The notes beneath the pieces were generated by a model. That model was given only the letters and a program-made list of their open reading frames with translations. It was not told the origin of the DNA and searched no databases. 57,176 nucleotides of DNA from an uncultured Actinomycetes bacterium (GTDB lineage Bacteria > Actinomycetota > Thermoleophilia > RBG-16-64-13), in NCBI GenBank assembly GCA_903873715.1, contig CAIQPS010000014.1:1-57176 (forward strand). The letters are read 5' to 3'. How positions within the stretch are numbered: the first letter of the stretch is position 1; each line of letters opens with the position of its first letter. Both the position numbers and the translations under genes were made by a program. Of this stretch, positions 26,478-36,789 are shown piece after piece.

Positions 26478-27332
26478 CTACACGCCCACCGTCACGTTGT
26501 CTATGAGCCGCACATCTCCGAAGAACACCGCCACGGCGATGAGGACCGGACGGTCGACGGAGACCACCGGTTGCAGGGTCTCCGCGTCGACGACCTCGAC
26601 ATAGTCGATCCTCGCCAGGTCCGCGTCGGCAAGGACGCCGCAGATGCCGGCCTTCAGCCGCACAGCGTCCCGCTCGCCGTTCTCGACGGCCACCAGGGCC
26701 TCCGTCAAGGCCCTGTAGAGCAGCGGCGCCTGGGCACGGGCCTCCGGCGTCAGCCGCACGTTGCGGCTGCTCATGGCCAGGCCGTCAGTCTCGCGGACCG
26801 TCGGGCACGGGACGATCTCCAGGCGCATGTCGAGGTCGCGGACCATCCGCTTGATGACCGCGAGTTGCTGGGCGTCTTTCTCGCCGAAGTAGGCCCGGTC
26901 CGGGCCCACGATGTTGAACAACTTGGTGACCACCGTACAGACTCCGCGGAAGTGACCCGGGCGCGCCGCGCCGCACAGGCCTTCAGTGAGCCCCTCCACA
27001 TCCACCCAGGTGGTCGCCCCAGGCGGATACATCTCTGCCACCTGCGGAGCGAACACCAAGTCTGCGCCGGCCTCAGCGGCCAACGCGAGGTCGCGGTCCA
27101 GGTCGCGGGGGTACTTCGCCAGATCCTCGGCGGCGTTGAACTGTGTGGGATTCACGAAGATGGAGACCACCACCACGTCGTCGCGGTCGCGGGCCTCCCG
27201 GATGAGCGCCAGATGGCCCTCGTGCAGCGCCCCCATGGTCGGCACGAAACCGATGCTCGCGCCCCTCGACCGGGCGGCGTCCAACCCGGCACGCACTTCG
27301 GCGATGGTGTCGACGCAGTCGATGGCGGACAT
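26478..27332 (-). CDS. panC: pantothenate synthetase
   Basis: Condenses pantoate with beta-alanine using ATP. The 284-residue product has the HIGH-like PTMGALHEGHLALI, FVNPTQFNAAEDLAKYPR, FGEKDAQQLAVI and SSRNVRLT motifs. ATG 27332 lies inside the stop of the upstream DmpA-type peptidase (TGATG), so the two are translationally coupled. No panB or panD in the window. Confidence 0.96.
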   Translation of the reverse strand: MSAIDCVDTIAEVRAGLDAARSRGASIGFVPTMGALHEGHLALIREARDRDDVVVVSIFVNPTQFNAAEDLAKYPRDLDRDLALAAEAGADLVFAPQVAEMYPPGATTWVDVEGLTEGLCGAARPGHFRGVCTVVTKLFNIVGPDRAYFGEKDAQQLAVIKRMVRDLDMRLEIVPCPTVRETDGLAMSSRNVRLTPEARAQAPLLYRALTEALVAVENGERDAVRLKAGICGVLADADLARIDYVEVVDAETLQPVVSVDRPVLIAVAVFFGDVRLIDNVTVGV

Positions 27333-28345
27333 CAGAGCCCTACCGTCCCGTTGGCCGTGGCCGCGCCCTCCTCGGAGGACGCCTGCGCCTCCCGGACGGC
27401 GGCGAGATCGCTCACAGACGGTACCCCGCCGGCACCCTCGGCAGTGCGCACCGCTCGCCGGATGGCGGCGGCCACCGCCTCGGCGGCCGCGACACCCACC
27501 TGGAACACGTTGCCGGGCACCGTGCCCGTTGTCAGCGTGAACACGCAGTCGCCGTCCCGCGGCGTATGTACGGGGTCTATCGCCCGGGCGAACCCGTCGT
27601 GGGCCATGCGGGACACTACGCCGCACTGCAACTTGTCCAAGGCAGCGTCGGTCATGACGACTGCCAACGTGGTGCTCTCGATGGCCCCGAACACCGGCGC
27701 CGACGGCATCTCCAAAAGCGCCTTCGTGCAGCCGACGAACCCTCCGTCGCGGCGTGCCCCCGCGAGGATGCCCCCCTGCTCGTCCAACACGTCACCCAAT
27801 GCGTTGCACACAACGAGCGCCGTGACGGTGACGCCTCCCCCGGTCATTACCGACGCCACCCCTACGCCGCCCTTCATCATCCCCTGGAAGTTGAAGAGCT
27901 TGCCCACCGTCGCGCCCGTGCCCGCGCCGACCGAGCCTTCCTCCACCCGGGTCCCCGCAGCGGCGGCCGCGCCGTAGGCGTCGGCTGCGGACGGGCACGC
28001 CGTGGGACTGCCCAGCCCCAGGTCGTAGATCACCGCAGCGCTCACCAGCGGGATCCTGGCGAAAGGTGTCTGATAGCCGCGCCCGTGCTCCTGCAACCAC
28101 CGCGTGAGTCCCGCGGCCGCGGCCAGGCCGGGCGCGCTGCCACCGGTGAGCAGGATGCCGTGCAACTCCGTCACAGAAGCGTACGGCGAGAGCAGGGCGG
28201 TCTCCAGGGTGCCCGGTGCTCCCCCGCGGATGTCCACGGAGGCGACCGCCCCCGCGGGCGCCAGTATCGCGGTGCAACCGGTCAGCCCCTCCGGATCGGA
28301 GTGGTGCCCGACGAGGAAGCCCTCTATGGACAGGTCGGCTGCCAT
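27332..28345 (-). CDS. P1 (DmpA/S58) family N-terminal-nucleophile peptidase
   Basis: 337 residues. Members are made as an inactive chain and self-cleave before a Ser/Thr nucleophile; here the likely site is in GAIESTTLAVVMTD, nucleophile about Thr225 (or Ser224). Other family features: GSVGAGTGATVGKL, VVCNALGDV, and RMAHDGFARAI near the C-terminus. Characterised relatives include beta-aminopeptidases (BapA, DmpA) and nylon-oligomer hydrolase. Overlap with panC suggests a link to beta-alanine, the panC substrate (inference). Confidence 0.9.
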   Translation of the reverse strand: MAADLSIEGFLVGHHSDPEGLTGCTAILAPAGAVASVDIRGGAPGTLETALLSPYASVTELHGILLTGGSAPGLAAAAGLTRWLQEHGRGYQTPFARIPLVSAAVIYDLGLGSPTACPSAADAYGAAAAAGTRVEEGSVGAGTGATVGKLFNFQGMMKGGVGVASVMTGGGVTVTALVVCNALGDVLDEQGGILAGARRDGGFVGCTKALLEMPSAPVFGAIESTTLAVVMTDAALDKLQCGVVSRMAHDGFARAIDPVHTPRDGDCVFTLTTGTVPGNVFQVGVAAAEAVAAAIRRAVRTAEGAGGVPSVSDLAAVREAQASSEEGAATANGTVGL

Positions 28346-28411
28346 CTCTGTGCTCCGAGCCTCCGGTTCGGCGGTCGCCCGTTCGGTGCCGGCCGCCGGC
28401 AGGTCCGTGTG

Positions 28412-29707
<1,296 letters not shown>

Positions 29708-29762
29708 CGTTCGGATATCTCTACTTTCAGTCTGTTGGACCAGTGTGGTCAGTGGTTGGTGG

Positions 29763-30797
29763 TCATCTGATGCGGAGGGAGACCTGCGCTCCCCCGTTCT
29801 CGGTACGGTGCAGTGATTTGATGGTGCGGACGGCGTGGCAGTTGGAGCACATGATGACCGTCTCCGTGGTGATGCCGTCCGGCCTCACGTCGATGCCCCG
29901 GAGGAACCTGCCCCCGGTGACGGCCGTGGCACAGAACAGCACGCCGTCCCGGGCCAGGTCGGCCGTGGACAGCGGCGTCTCGATGTCGCCGAGTCCCGCC
30001 GCCTTCACCTGGTCCACCTGGTGCCGGGAGACCGGCCAGAACCGGGCCTGCATGCCTCCGCCGATGCAGCGCAGAGCGGCCGCCGCGATCACCCCTTCGA
30101 TGGAGCCCCCGATGCCTATGGTCATGTGCACCCCGCTCTCCCGCAGGGCGGCGGCGATGCCCGCCGATATGTCCCCATCCGGGATGAGCTTGAGCCGGGC
30201 GCCCGCGGCGCGGATCTGCGCCGCCAGTTCCTCGTGGCGCGGCCTGTCCAGGACCACCACGCCCAGTTCCGACGGGTGGATGCCCAGGGCCTTGGCCACT
30301 GCGTGGATGTTCTCTTCGACGCTCGCATCTATGTCCACCGCCGCGGCCGCTTGGCCGGCGACGATAACTTTCTGCATGTACATCTCGGGGACCTGCATCA
30401 GGCTGCCCTGCGGGCCGGCTGCGATCATCGCCAGCGCCCCTTCGGCCCCGCGCGCCAGAGCGTTGATGGCCTCGAGCGGCTGCACTATGGCGTCCCACTC
30501 GGGGACCGGGCCGGCGGCCTTGCCCCCATCGGCGTCGCTGTCTGCCCCCTGGATCGGTCGGCCCCCGAGGACATCTCCGGCCTGGAGCATCGCCGGCCCC
30601 CGGCCGCTGCCCCGGCTAGCCACCACCCGGACCATCACGGGCGAGTCCGACAGGGCATCGGCCATGGCTTTGCGGGCCGCCAGCTCACCGGACAGCCCGT
30701 CACCCCGGCCGATCCACTCGGCGGCCCCCAGGGCCGCCGCTTCGGTCACCGTGACGAAACGTGTGCAGATACACCGGCCTTCAGCATCCACCAGCAT
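29763..30797 (-). CDS. glpX: class II fructose-1,6-bisphosphatase (GlpX)
   Basis: Gluconeogenic phosphatase. VTVTEAAALGAAEWIGRGD near the start and IGIGGSIEGVIAAAALRCIGG are GlpX hallmarks. The open frame extends to 30824, overlapping the kinase by 44 bp. I prefer ATG 30797, which gives 344 residues and a family-like N-terminus, still overlapping the kinase by 17 bp. Its place after the cDPG genes fits control of lower and upper gluconeogenesis together. Confidence 0.9.
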   Translation of the reverse strand: MLVDAEGRCICTRFVTVTEAAALGAAEWIGRGDGLSGELAARKAMADALSDSPVMVRVVASRGSGRGPAMLQAGDVLGGRPIQGADSDADGGKAAGPVPEWDAIVQPLEAINALARGAEGALAMIAAGPQGSLMQVPEMYMQKVIVAGQAAAAVDIDASVEENIHAVAKALGIHPSELGVVVLDRPRHEELAAQIRAAGARLKLIPDGDISAGIAAALRESGVHMTIGIGGSIEGVIAAAALRCIGGGMQARFWPVSRHQVDQVKAAGLGDIETPLSTADLARDGVLFCATAVTGGRFLRGIDVRPDGITTETVIMCSNCHAVRTIKSLHRTENGGAQVSLRIR

Positions 30798-31746
30798 GCA
30801 CCCCAGTCTGCTCGAAGACTCCATACAGAGCGTCCACGACCATCCCTACCGTGTCGTCGATGTTCACGTTGTCGACCACCAATGTCCCTTCCGTCTCCGC
30901 CCTCTCCAGGATGAAGTCCTGGATCCTGCGTATCTCGGCGAAGCCTTGCAGGTACCGGGCCAGCACCCTGCGGCCCGACGTCTGCTGCTCTCTCACCATG
31001 AAGTGGCTCCTGTGGAGAGCCTCGTCCCTCACCGAGACCACCAGCGGCAGCAGCAGCGCGTCCGCCAGACCCTCCCGGGCCATCCCCATCTCCAGCATCC
31101 CGGGGACCATATGGACCCCTTCGACCACCAGGCTCGTCCGCTCCTTGATGGCCCTGTCGATGATGGCCCGCACACCCACGCTCACCATCTCGGCCTGCTC
31201 CGTGAAACCCAGGAGCACGGCGTCCAGGTCCGGCCCCAGCGGCAACTTCACCGCCAGGCCCGCCTCGTACGACGAGTAGTGCAGAGAGGGCATGAGCTTC
31301 TCCGAGAAGAAAGCCCTCATCGCCTGACGGATTGCGTCCGTCGAGATGATCCGCACGATCCCGAGCCTCTGCGCCACCTGAGCCGCGATGGTGCTCTTGC
31401 CTACCCCTGTCGCGCCGCCGATGAGCACGATCACCGGCTGGTCCTCGGCCGCCATCTGGTTCCAGATGCGGTACCGATGCAGGTAGACCTGCTCGCCGCT
31501 CTCGGCCAGGACCCGTTCCACCAGCCGCCGCAGGTCGTCAACGCCGATCTCGCGGTCCTCGCCCTGTAGCAACTGCCACTCGACGTCAAGCGCCACCGCG
31601 TACGCCCTCTGCGGAGGCAACCCCGTCGACGTGAGGGCGGTGGCCAGCAAACCTTTGGAGAACGGGACCTTGTGGCCCTCGTTCACCAGTTGGATGGGAG
31701 GCCCCTCCGGCTTCCCCGCGGCCTCGCGCGGGTCTCCCTCTACCAC
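30781..31746 (-). CDS. 2-phosphoglycerate kinase
   Basis: Phosphorylates 2-phosphoglycerate to 2,3-diphosphoglycerate, the first step of cyclic-2,3-DPG synthesis known from thermophilic methanogens. 321 residues: an ATP-cone-like N-terminal domain (FSKGLLATALTSTGL), then a P-loop kinase with IGGATGVGKST at ~109-119, STDAIRQAMR and VVEGVHMVPG. The next gene upstream encodes the matching synthetase 15 bases away. The same fold occurs in non-cDPG bacterial proteins, but the pairing makes this call strong. Confidence 0.85.
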   Translation of the reverse strand: MVEGDPREAAGKPEGPPIQLVNEGHKVPFSKGLLATALTSTGLPPQRAYAVALDVEWQLLQGEDREIGVDDLRRLVERVLAESGEQVYLHRYRIWNQMAAEDQPVIVLIGGATGVGKSTIAAQVAQRLGIVRIISTDAIRQAMRAFFSEKLMPSLHYSSYEAGLAVKLPLGPDLDAVLLGFTEQAEMVSVGVRAIIDRAIKERTSLVVEGVHMVPGMLEMGMAREGLADALLLPLVVSVRDEALHRSHFMVREQQTSGRRVLARYLQGFAEIRRIQDFILERAETEGTLVVDNVNIDDTVGMVVDALYGVFEQTGVHAGGC

Positions 31747-31761
31747 CGGTCCACTCCTTGT

Positions 31762-33192
31762 CTAGAGACCGACGTCCCGCCCCTGATGCTGCTCGAACCT
31801 TTCGGCCGCCGTAGCCGCCAGCGTCGCGGCCAGCTCTTCGAGCGTCCCGCTCCCTTCTCGAAGAGTCCCGTCGGGCCCGACCTCGACCGGGATGTTGTCC
31901 ATGAAGACCACCGGCAGGCCTCGCTCCGCAGCGCTCTCGGCCACCACATCGATGGCCGCCGCCTTGATCTCCGTGACCACCGCGTCCACGCGCTCCATCT
32001 CGCCGGACCGAAGATCCGCCCGCAGGCTTTCCCTATCGGCCAGATGCGTGGAGAACAGCATCACGCGACATCCCCAACGCTCTTCCAGGTACCTCTGCAG
32101 CACGCCCCTCTGGACCTCGGGTGCCGTGCAGAACACCGCCACCTTCCGACCCTCCACGGTCTCGACCGGCCTGGGCCGGAACGTCACCGGCACCACCGGC
32201 ATCCCCGGCCGCACCGCCTCGATGGCCTGCCGCAGCTCCCGGACCTTGCCCGGCGCCGCCAGCGGCTCCTCCGCCATCGTCAAGACCACCGCGTCACTGA
32301 TGAGCAACCGGTACGTCCCCAGGAACCCGGCGATCTCATCTTTCGCCTGGTGCGCCCCCGCGGCCAGCAGCCGCGCATCGGCCGCCACCGGCGGTTGCGC
32401 CGCCCCGCTGCCCTCCAGGACGATCAGCCCGGGCTGCAGACCGTTCGCCAGGGCCACCCCTTCAGCGACGTTCGACACGAACGGCTCTCCCGCCATGCCG
32501 CCGCCGCATCTGCGGCACCCCACAGTGACCACCCCGCTCAAAGCCGCGTCCTCGAAGTAGTCCGAGGCCGCATGCCTGCCCTGCCTGCTCCATGCCAGAA
32601 GGTCCGCGGCCGTCAGATGCTGCTTGGTTCCGTCGACGACCTCCGGCTGCCCCGGTCCGCCGCGCCCCATGGCTACGACGACGACCTTGGGACGCCCATC
32701 CCGCTCGGGAGCGGCCGCTTGGAGGACCCGGCTCACGTACCCGCTCAACGCGGTCTTGCCTACCCGCTTACCGGTACCGATGATGGCCAGCGAGGGAACG
32801 GCGCAGATACGCTGTGAAGACGCGGGACTGAAGTGGAAATCGGGGCCTACGTACCCCACTCCGCGGGCTAGGGACGCGCTCGCAAGGTGGAAACGCTGTA
32901 CGTATCCTAGCACCGGTTCGTCGCTGAGGTCAACGACCACCAGCGGCTTGTAGCGGGCGATGGCCGCTTCCACGGCGGCGGGCCAGGTCTCCGGGCCGGC
33001 GTCGGCGAACGTCACGGGCAGGCCGTAGAGGGCGTCGGACCTGTCCCGCAACCCCGCACGGTCGATCTTCTCGGCGCCGCCCAGGAACACGGCGGCCCGC
33101 ACGTCGTACGTGTCCGCCGCTGCGAGCAGGGCGTCCCGCACCACCGGAGGGTAGTGCTCGCCGTCTATGAGGACTATCGCCGGGATGCCCAC
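31762..33192 (-). CDS. cyclic 2,3-diphosphoglycerate synthetase
   Basis: ATP-dependent intramolecular anhydride formation from 2,3-DPG to cyclic 2,3-DPG, a compatible solute and phosphate store in methanogens. 476 residues starting at GTG 33192 (MGIPAIVLIDGEHYPPVV), with the nucleotide loop IGTGKRVGKTALSGYVSR at ~150-167 and VVVAMGRGGPGQPEVV, both typical of this family. Directly upstream of 2-phosphoglycerate kinase and glpX. Bacterial copies are uncommon. Confidence 0.87.
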   Translation of the reverse strand: MGIPAIVLIDGEHYPPVVRDALLAAADTYDVRAAVFLGGAEKIDRAGLRDRSDALYGLPVTFADAGPETWPAAVEAAIARYKPLVVVDLSDEPVLGYVQRFHLASASLARGVGYVGPDFHFSPASSQRICAVPSLAIIGTGKRVGKTALSGYVSRVLQAAAPERDGRPKVVVVAMGRGGPGQPEVVDGTKQHLTAADLLAWSRQGRHAASDYFEDAALSGVVTVGCRRCGGGMAGEPFVSNVAEGVALANGLQPGLIVLEGSGAAQPPVAADARLLAAGAHQAKDEIAGFLGTYRLLISDAVVLTMAEEPLAAPGKVRELRQAIEAVRPGMPVVPVTFRPRPVETVEGRKVAVFCTAPEVQRGVLQRYLEERWGCRVMLFSTHLADRESLRADLRSGEMERVDAVVTEIKAAAIDVVAESAAERGLPVVFMDNIPVEVGPDGTLREGSGTLEELAATLAATAAERFEQHQGRDVGL

Positions 33193-33222
33193 GGTGCGGC
33201 GCCGCCTAACTCCGAGCAGGGC

Positions 33223-33978
33223 TCATCGCCCGGCCCTGTCGAACTCCACGATCGTCTCGGAACCATGGAACGGATAGTGACGCGCCACGGTCACGTGGTC
33301 GCCCTTTATGTCGACGACGTTGTAGCAGGGCTTGGTGTCGCCGCGAAGGCGCAGTGACGCCACCGTCCCCGTGTTCACGATGTACATGTTCTCCAGGTGC
33401 CAAGCGTACGGCACGTGCTTGTGGCCCGACAGCACCAGGTCCACCCCACATTCCACCAGCACCTCGAGCACGTCGCCCGCATCGTTCACGATGTTCCGCT
33501 CCCTCCCCGTGCCCGGTATGGGAAGCAGGTGGTGGTGCAAGGTGAAGATCTTGATGTCGTCCGGGTTCTGCATGAAGGTCTCCCGGATGACCGGGTAGCG
33601 GTGCCGCCCGATGCGGCCGTAGTCCAGGTCGGGCTCGGTGGAGTCGACGCCCAGCAGCGTCACCCCGTTCTTGCGGATGTGAGCCTCCCGAGTGGCGAAG
33701 AGGCGCTCGAAGTGCGCGTAGCCCACGTTGCGGCTGTCATGGTTACCGGGCACCACGAGCACATCGGCGCAGGCCAGGCGGTCCAGATACTCCCGGGCCT
33801 CGCGGAACTCCTGGCGATACCCCATGCTGGTGAGGTCGCCGGTGACCACCACGATGTCGGGCTGCAGGTCGTTCACCTCGACGAGCGCGCGGTCAAGCAG
33901 ATTGGGCACGAAGTACTGCGATCCCAGATGCAGGTCGGAGAGATGAGCGATGACGCACGAGCGGGCCGGATCTCCCAT
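33223..33978 (-). CDS. calcineurin-like metallophosphoesterase
   Basis: 251 residues with a full set of metal-ligand motifs: SDLHLGS, VVTGDLTSMG, PGNHDSRN, FTLHHHLLP and SGHKHVP. Resembles cyclic-nucleotide/3',5'-cAMP phosphodiesterase-like phosphoesterases, but the substrate cannot be read. It precedes the cDPG synthetase by 30 bases; a cDPG or DPG hydrolase role is an attractive guess only. Confidence 0.88.
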   Translation of the reverse strand: MGDPARSCVIAHLSDLHLGSQYFVPNLLDRALVEVNDLQPDIVVVTGDLTSMGYRQEFREAREYLDRLACADVLVVPGNHDSRNVGYAHFERLFATREAHIRKNGVTLLGVDSTEPDLDYGRIGRHRYPVIRETFMQNPDDIKIFTLHHHLLPIPGTGRERNIVNDAGDVLEVLVECGVDLVLSGHKHVPYAWHLENMYIVNTGTVASLRLRGDTKPCYNVVDIKGDHVTVARHYPFHGSETIVEFDRAGR

Positions 33979-34005
33979 CGTGGTTACCTCACTGTGTTTG
34001 TACGG

Positions 34006-34031
34006 GCCGCACGCCCGCTTGGCGGTGCGGC
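34006..34031 (-). terminator. hairpin downstream of hom
   Basis: GCCGCAC (34006-34012) pairs with GTGCGGC (34025-34031) with an inner GCC/GGC. It lies seven bases after the homoserine dehydrogenase stop on the minus strand. No T-run. Confidence 0.4.
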
Positions 34032-34038
34032 GACGAGG

Positions 34039-35316
34039 CTACAGTACCCTCAGCGTCATGGGTTCGCTGGTGCAGCAGTTCAGCGCCTTCATGTCGGCGA
34101 TGGCCGCGAAGAAGTTCTTCTCTTTCGTCGGATGGGTGATGAGCACCAACTCGGCCTCCGCGCCTCTCCCCTTCTGGATCATGCTGGCGATGGACACCCC
34201 ATGGTCGCCGAACACCGAGGCGATGCGGGCCAACACGCCCGAGACGTCCTCGACGTTGGTCTTGATGAAGAAGGCCGACTCCACCTCGTCCGCCGGATAG
34301 AAACCCAGCGCGCGGTAGCAGGAGCAGCTCTGCAGGAAGCCCACGTCCTTGGTGTTGGTGATCGAGACGATGTCGCTCACGACTGCCGTGGCGGTCTGCT
34401 GGCCGCCGGCGCCCGGGCCCATCAACATGATCTCGCCGATCTCGTCGCCCTGCAGGAACACCGCGTTGTTGGCCCCGTTGATGGAAGCCAGCGGATGCTG
34501 CTCGGGCACCAGGGCCGGGAAGACCCGGACGCTGACCTGCCCGTCGATGAGGCGGGCCGCACCGATGAGCTTGACCACGAACCCGAGGTCCTTGGCGTAG
34601 CGCACGTCGCCCAGGGTGACGTTCTGGATGCCCTCGTAGGCCACGTCGGTGAGCTTCACGCGGGAATGGAAGGCGATGGAGCCGAGGATGGCCATCTTGG
34701 CGGCCGCGTCGCCCCCGCCCACGTCGGCGGTGGGATCGGCTTCGGCATACCCCAGTTCCTGGGCCTTCTTGAGGATGTCCGCGTAGTCGCCCTCGTCGGC
34801 ATACATCTTGGTGAGGATGTAGTTGGTCGTGCCGTTCACGATCCCGTACACCGTCTTGATGCCGGCCGCGATCATGCTCTCGCGCATCACCTTGATGATG
34901 GGGATGGCACCGGCCACCGCCGCCTCGAACCGCAGATGCCGCCCTTCGTCTCCGGCCAGTTCGAACAGAGACTGGCCGCGACTCGCGAGCAGCTGCTTGT
35001 TGGCCGTGACCACGTTCTTGCCCGCGCGCATGGCGGCGTCGAGGAAGTCGAACGCGAACGTCGTGCCCCCGATGACCTCCACCACGATGTCGATGTCCGG
35101 GTCGTTCAGGATGTCCGCGAAGTCCGCGGTGAAGAGGCCCTCCGGCACATCGGCCGGACGCTTCTTGGGATCGATCTCGAGGACTTTGGCGACCCGCAGG
35201 TCCACGCCGGTCCCCTCGAGGATCTGATCGTGCTCCTTGTTGATGAGCCGGTACACGCTGGAACCGATCGTCCCGAACCCCAGCAGCCCTATGCGCACGA
35301 CCCTATCGCGCCCCAT
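34039..35316 (-). CDS. hom: homoserine dehydrogenase
   Basis: NAD(P)H-dependent reduction of aspartate semialdehyde to homoserine (threonine/methionine branch). 425 residues: Rossmann motif GLLGFGTIGSS, VTANKQLLAS, the substrate-site signature ADPTADVGGGDAAAK, and a C-terminal ACT domain (~350-425), which suggests allosteric control by an amino acid such as threonine. The start could also be GTG at residue 7 (VRIGLL). Downstream of lysA with a 32-bp gap; thrC and thrB do not follow, unlike the common actinobacterial order. Confidence 0.95.
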   Translation of the reverse strand: MGRDRVVRIGLLGFGTIGSSVYRLINKEHDQILEGTGVDLRVAKVLEIDPKKRPADVPEGLFTADFADILNDPDIDIVVEVIGGTTFAFDFLDAAMRAGKNVVTANKQLLASRGQSLFELAGDEGRHLRFEAAVAGAIPIIKVMRESMIAAGIKTVYGIVNGTTNYILTKMYADEGDYADILKKAQELGYAEADPTADVGGGDAAAKMAILGSIAFHSRVKLTDVAYEGIQNVTLGDVRYAKDLGFVVKLIGAARLIDGQVSVRVFPALVPEQHPLASINGANNAVFLQGDEIGEIMLMGPGAGGQQTATAVVSDIVSITNTKDVGFLQSCSCYRALGFYPADEVESAFFIKTNVEDVSGVLARIASVFGDHGVSIASMIQKGRGAEAELVLITHPTKEKNFFAAIADMKALNCCTSEPMTLRVL

Positions 35317-35348
35317 CGCTCTTCCTCGACTTTCGCAGTTGTTATCGA

Positions 35349-36674
35349 TCAGTTGCCAGGATGCAGCGGGCGCTGCTTCGCGACCAGGTCGGCGTAGCTC
35401 TCCCGCTCGATGATCACCCGAGCCTGGCCCTCGTTCACGAGGACCACCGCCGGGCGTGGATTCCCGTTGTAGTTGGAAGCCATCGCGTAGCAGTACGCTC
35501 CGGTGGCCGGCATCACCAGGATGTCGCCCGGCTCCGGCTTGGCCAGGGCCACGTCGCGGATGAGGATGTCGCTGCTCTCGCAGTGCTTGCCCGCCACCGT
35601 GACTTTAGTATCGGCCGGTGCGCCCGCTTTGTTAGCGAGCATGCCCTCGTAGAGCGCTTCGTACAACATCGGGCGGATGTTGTCGCTCATGCCGCCGTCG
35701 ACGCTGACGTAGGTGCGGACGCCGGGGATCTCCTTGATGGTACCCACGGTATAGGCGGTTATGCCCGCCTTCCCGACGATCGACCGCCCCGGCTCGATGA
35801 GCACCCTCGGCATGGGCAGTCCGGCGCGCGCCATCTCCTCGCGCACGCCCTCCACCTTGACGGCCGCGTAGTCGCTGATGGGCGACGGGGTGTCCTCTTC
35901 CGTGTAGCGGATGCCGAGGCCCCCGCCGATGTTCAGGTACCGGCACTCGAAGCCGTACGCCTTGTTGGCCTGCACGATGAGCCCCACCAGCACTTCTATC
36001 GCTCTGCGGAAGCCCTCCAGTTCGAATATCTGGCTGCCGATGTGGGCGTGAAGCCCGATGAGGTCGAGGTTGGCCGCCGCCATGCCCTGGCGGATGGCCT
36101 CCATGGCGACCCCTTCGTCCAGCCCGAAGCCGAACTTGGAGTCCACCTGGCCGGTCTGTATGTAGGAGTGCGTGTGCGCCTCCACACCGGGGGTGATCCG
36201 CAACAGGACCTTCTGCCGCTCACCCCGGGACCCCACCAGCCCGTCTAGCATGGCCAGTTCCTGGAAGCTGTCTATCACCACGAACCCGATACCGCCGTCG
36301 AGCGCGTACTCGAGTTCCGCGCGGGTCTTGTTGTTCCCGTGGAAGAACATCTTCTCGGCGGGGAACCCTGCCGTCTTGGCCACGTGGTACTCGCCACCGG
36401 AAGACACGTCGATGGACAATCCCTCCTCCAGGACCATCTGGGCGACGGCCACGCAGGAGAACGCCTTGCTCGCGTAGATGATCTCGAAGTCCTGGGTATG
36501 CTCCGCGAAGGCCTTCATGTACCGCCGGCACTGGTCGCGGATGGACTTCTCCTCGTAGACGAGAAGCGGCGTACCGAAGGTTTTAGCCAGCCCGACGATG
36601 TCGCAGCCGTCTATCTCCAGGTGCCCGGCATCGTTATGGCGAGCGGTGATGGGATAGACAAGCGTGTGGGTCAA
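35349..36674 (-). CDS. lysA: diaminopimelate decarboxylase
   Basis: Last step of lysine synthesis, PLP-dependent. 441 residues: IIYASKAFSC with the cofactor Lys, HAHIGSQIF, LNIGGGLGIRY, the active-site loop CESSDIL and GAYCYAM. First gene of a long minus-strand series; the divergent plus-strand gene begins 115 bases away. Confidence 0.96.
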   Translation of the reverse strand: MTHTLVYPITARHNDAGHLEIDGCDIVGLAKTFGTPLLVYEEKSIRDQCRRYMKAFAEHTQDFEIIYASKAFSCVAVAQMVLEEGLSIDVSSGGEYHVAKTAGFPAEKMFFHGNNKTRAELEYALDGGIGFVVIDSFQELAMLDGLVGSRGERQKVLLRITPGVEAHTHSYIQTGQVDSKFGFGLDEGVAMEAIRQGMAAANLDLIGLHAHIGSQIFELEGFRRAIEVLVGLIVQANKAYGFECRYLNIGGGLGIRYTEEDTPSPISDYAAVKVEGVREEMARAGLPMPRVLIEPGRSIVGKAGITAYTVGTIKEIPGVRTYVSVDGGMSDNIRPMLYEALYEGMLANKAGAPADTKVTVAGKHCESSDILIRDVALAKPEPGDILVMPATGAYCYAMASNYNGNPRPAVVLVNEGQARVIIERESYADLVAKQRPLHPGN

Positions 36675-36772
36675 GGCAGCCTCCAGATCGGAAACACGGG
36701 TACGTTACCACACGACGGTTGTCGCGGCCCGCGAAGAGGGCCGCAGAGTGCCGGTGCGGCGAGACCTGCTGG

Positions 36773-36778
36773 TAGAAT
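36773..36778 (+). promoter_or_regulatory. candidate -10 (TAGAAT) for the nuclease-hpt unit
   Basis: TGGTAGAAT lies 12 bases upstream of the ATG at 36790. The same extended element occurs before tRNA-Gly and the DUF4388 gene. No convincing -35. Confidence 0.4.
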
Positions 36779-36789
36779 TGATACCCAGC

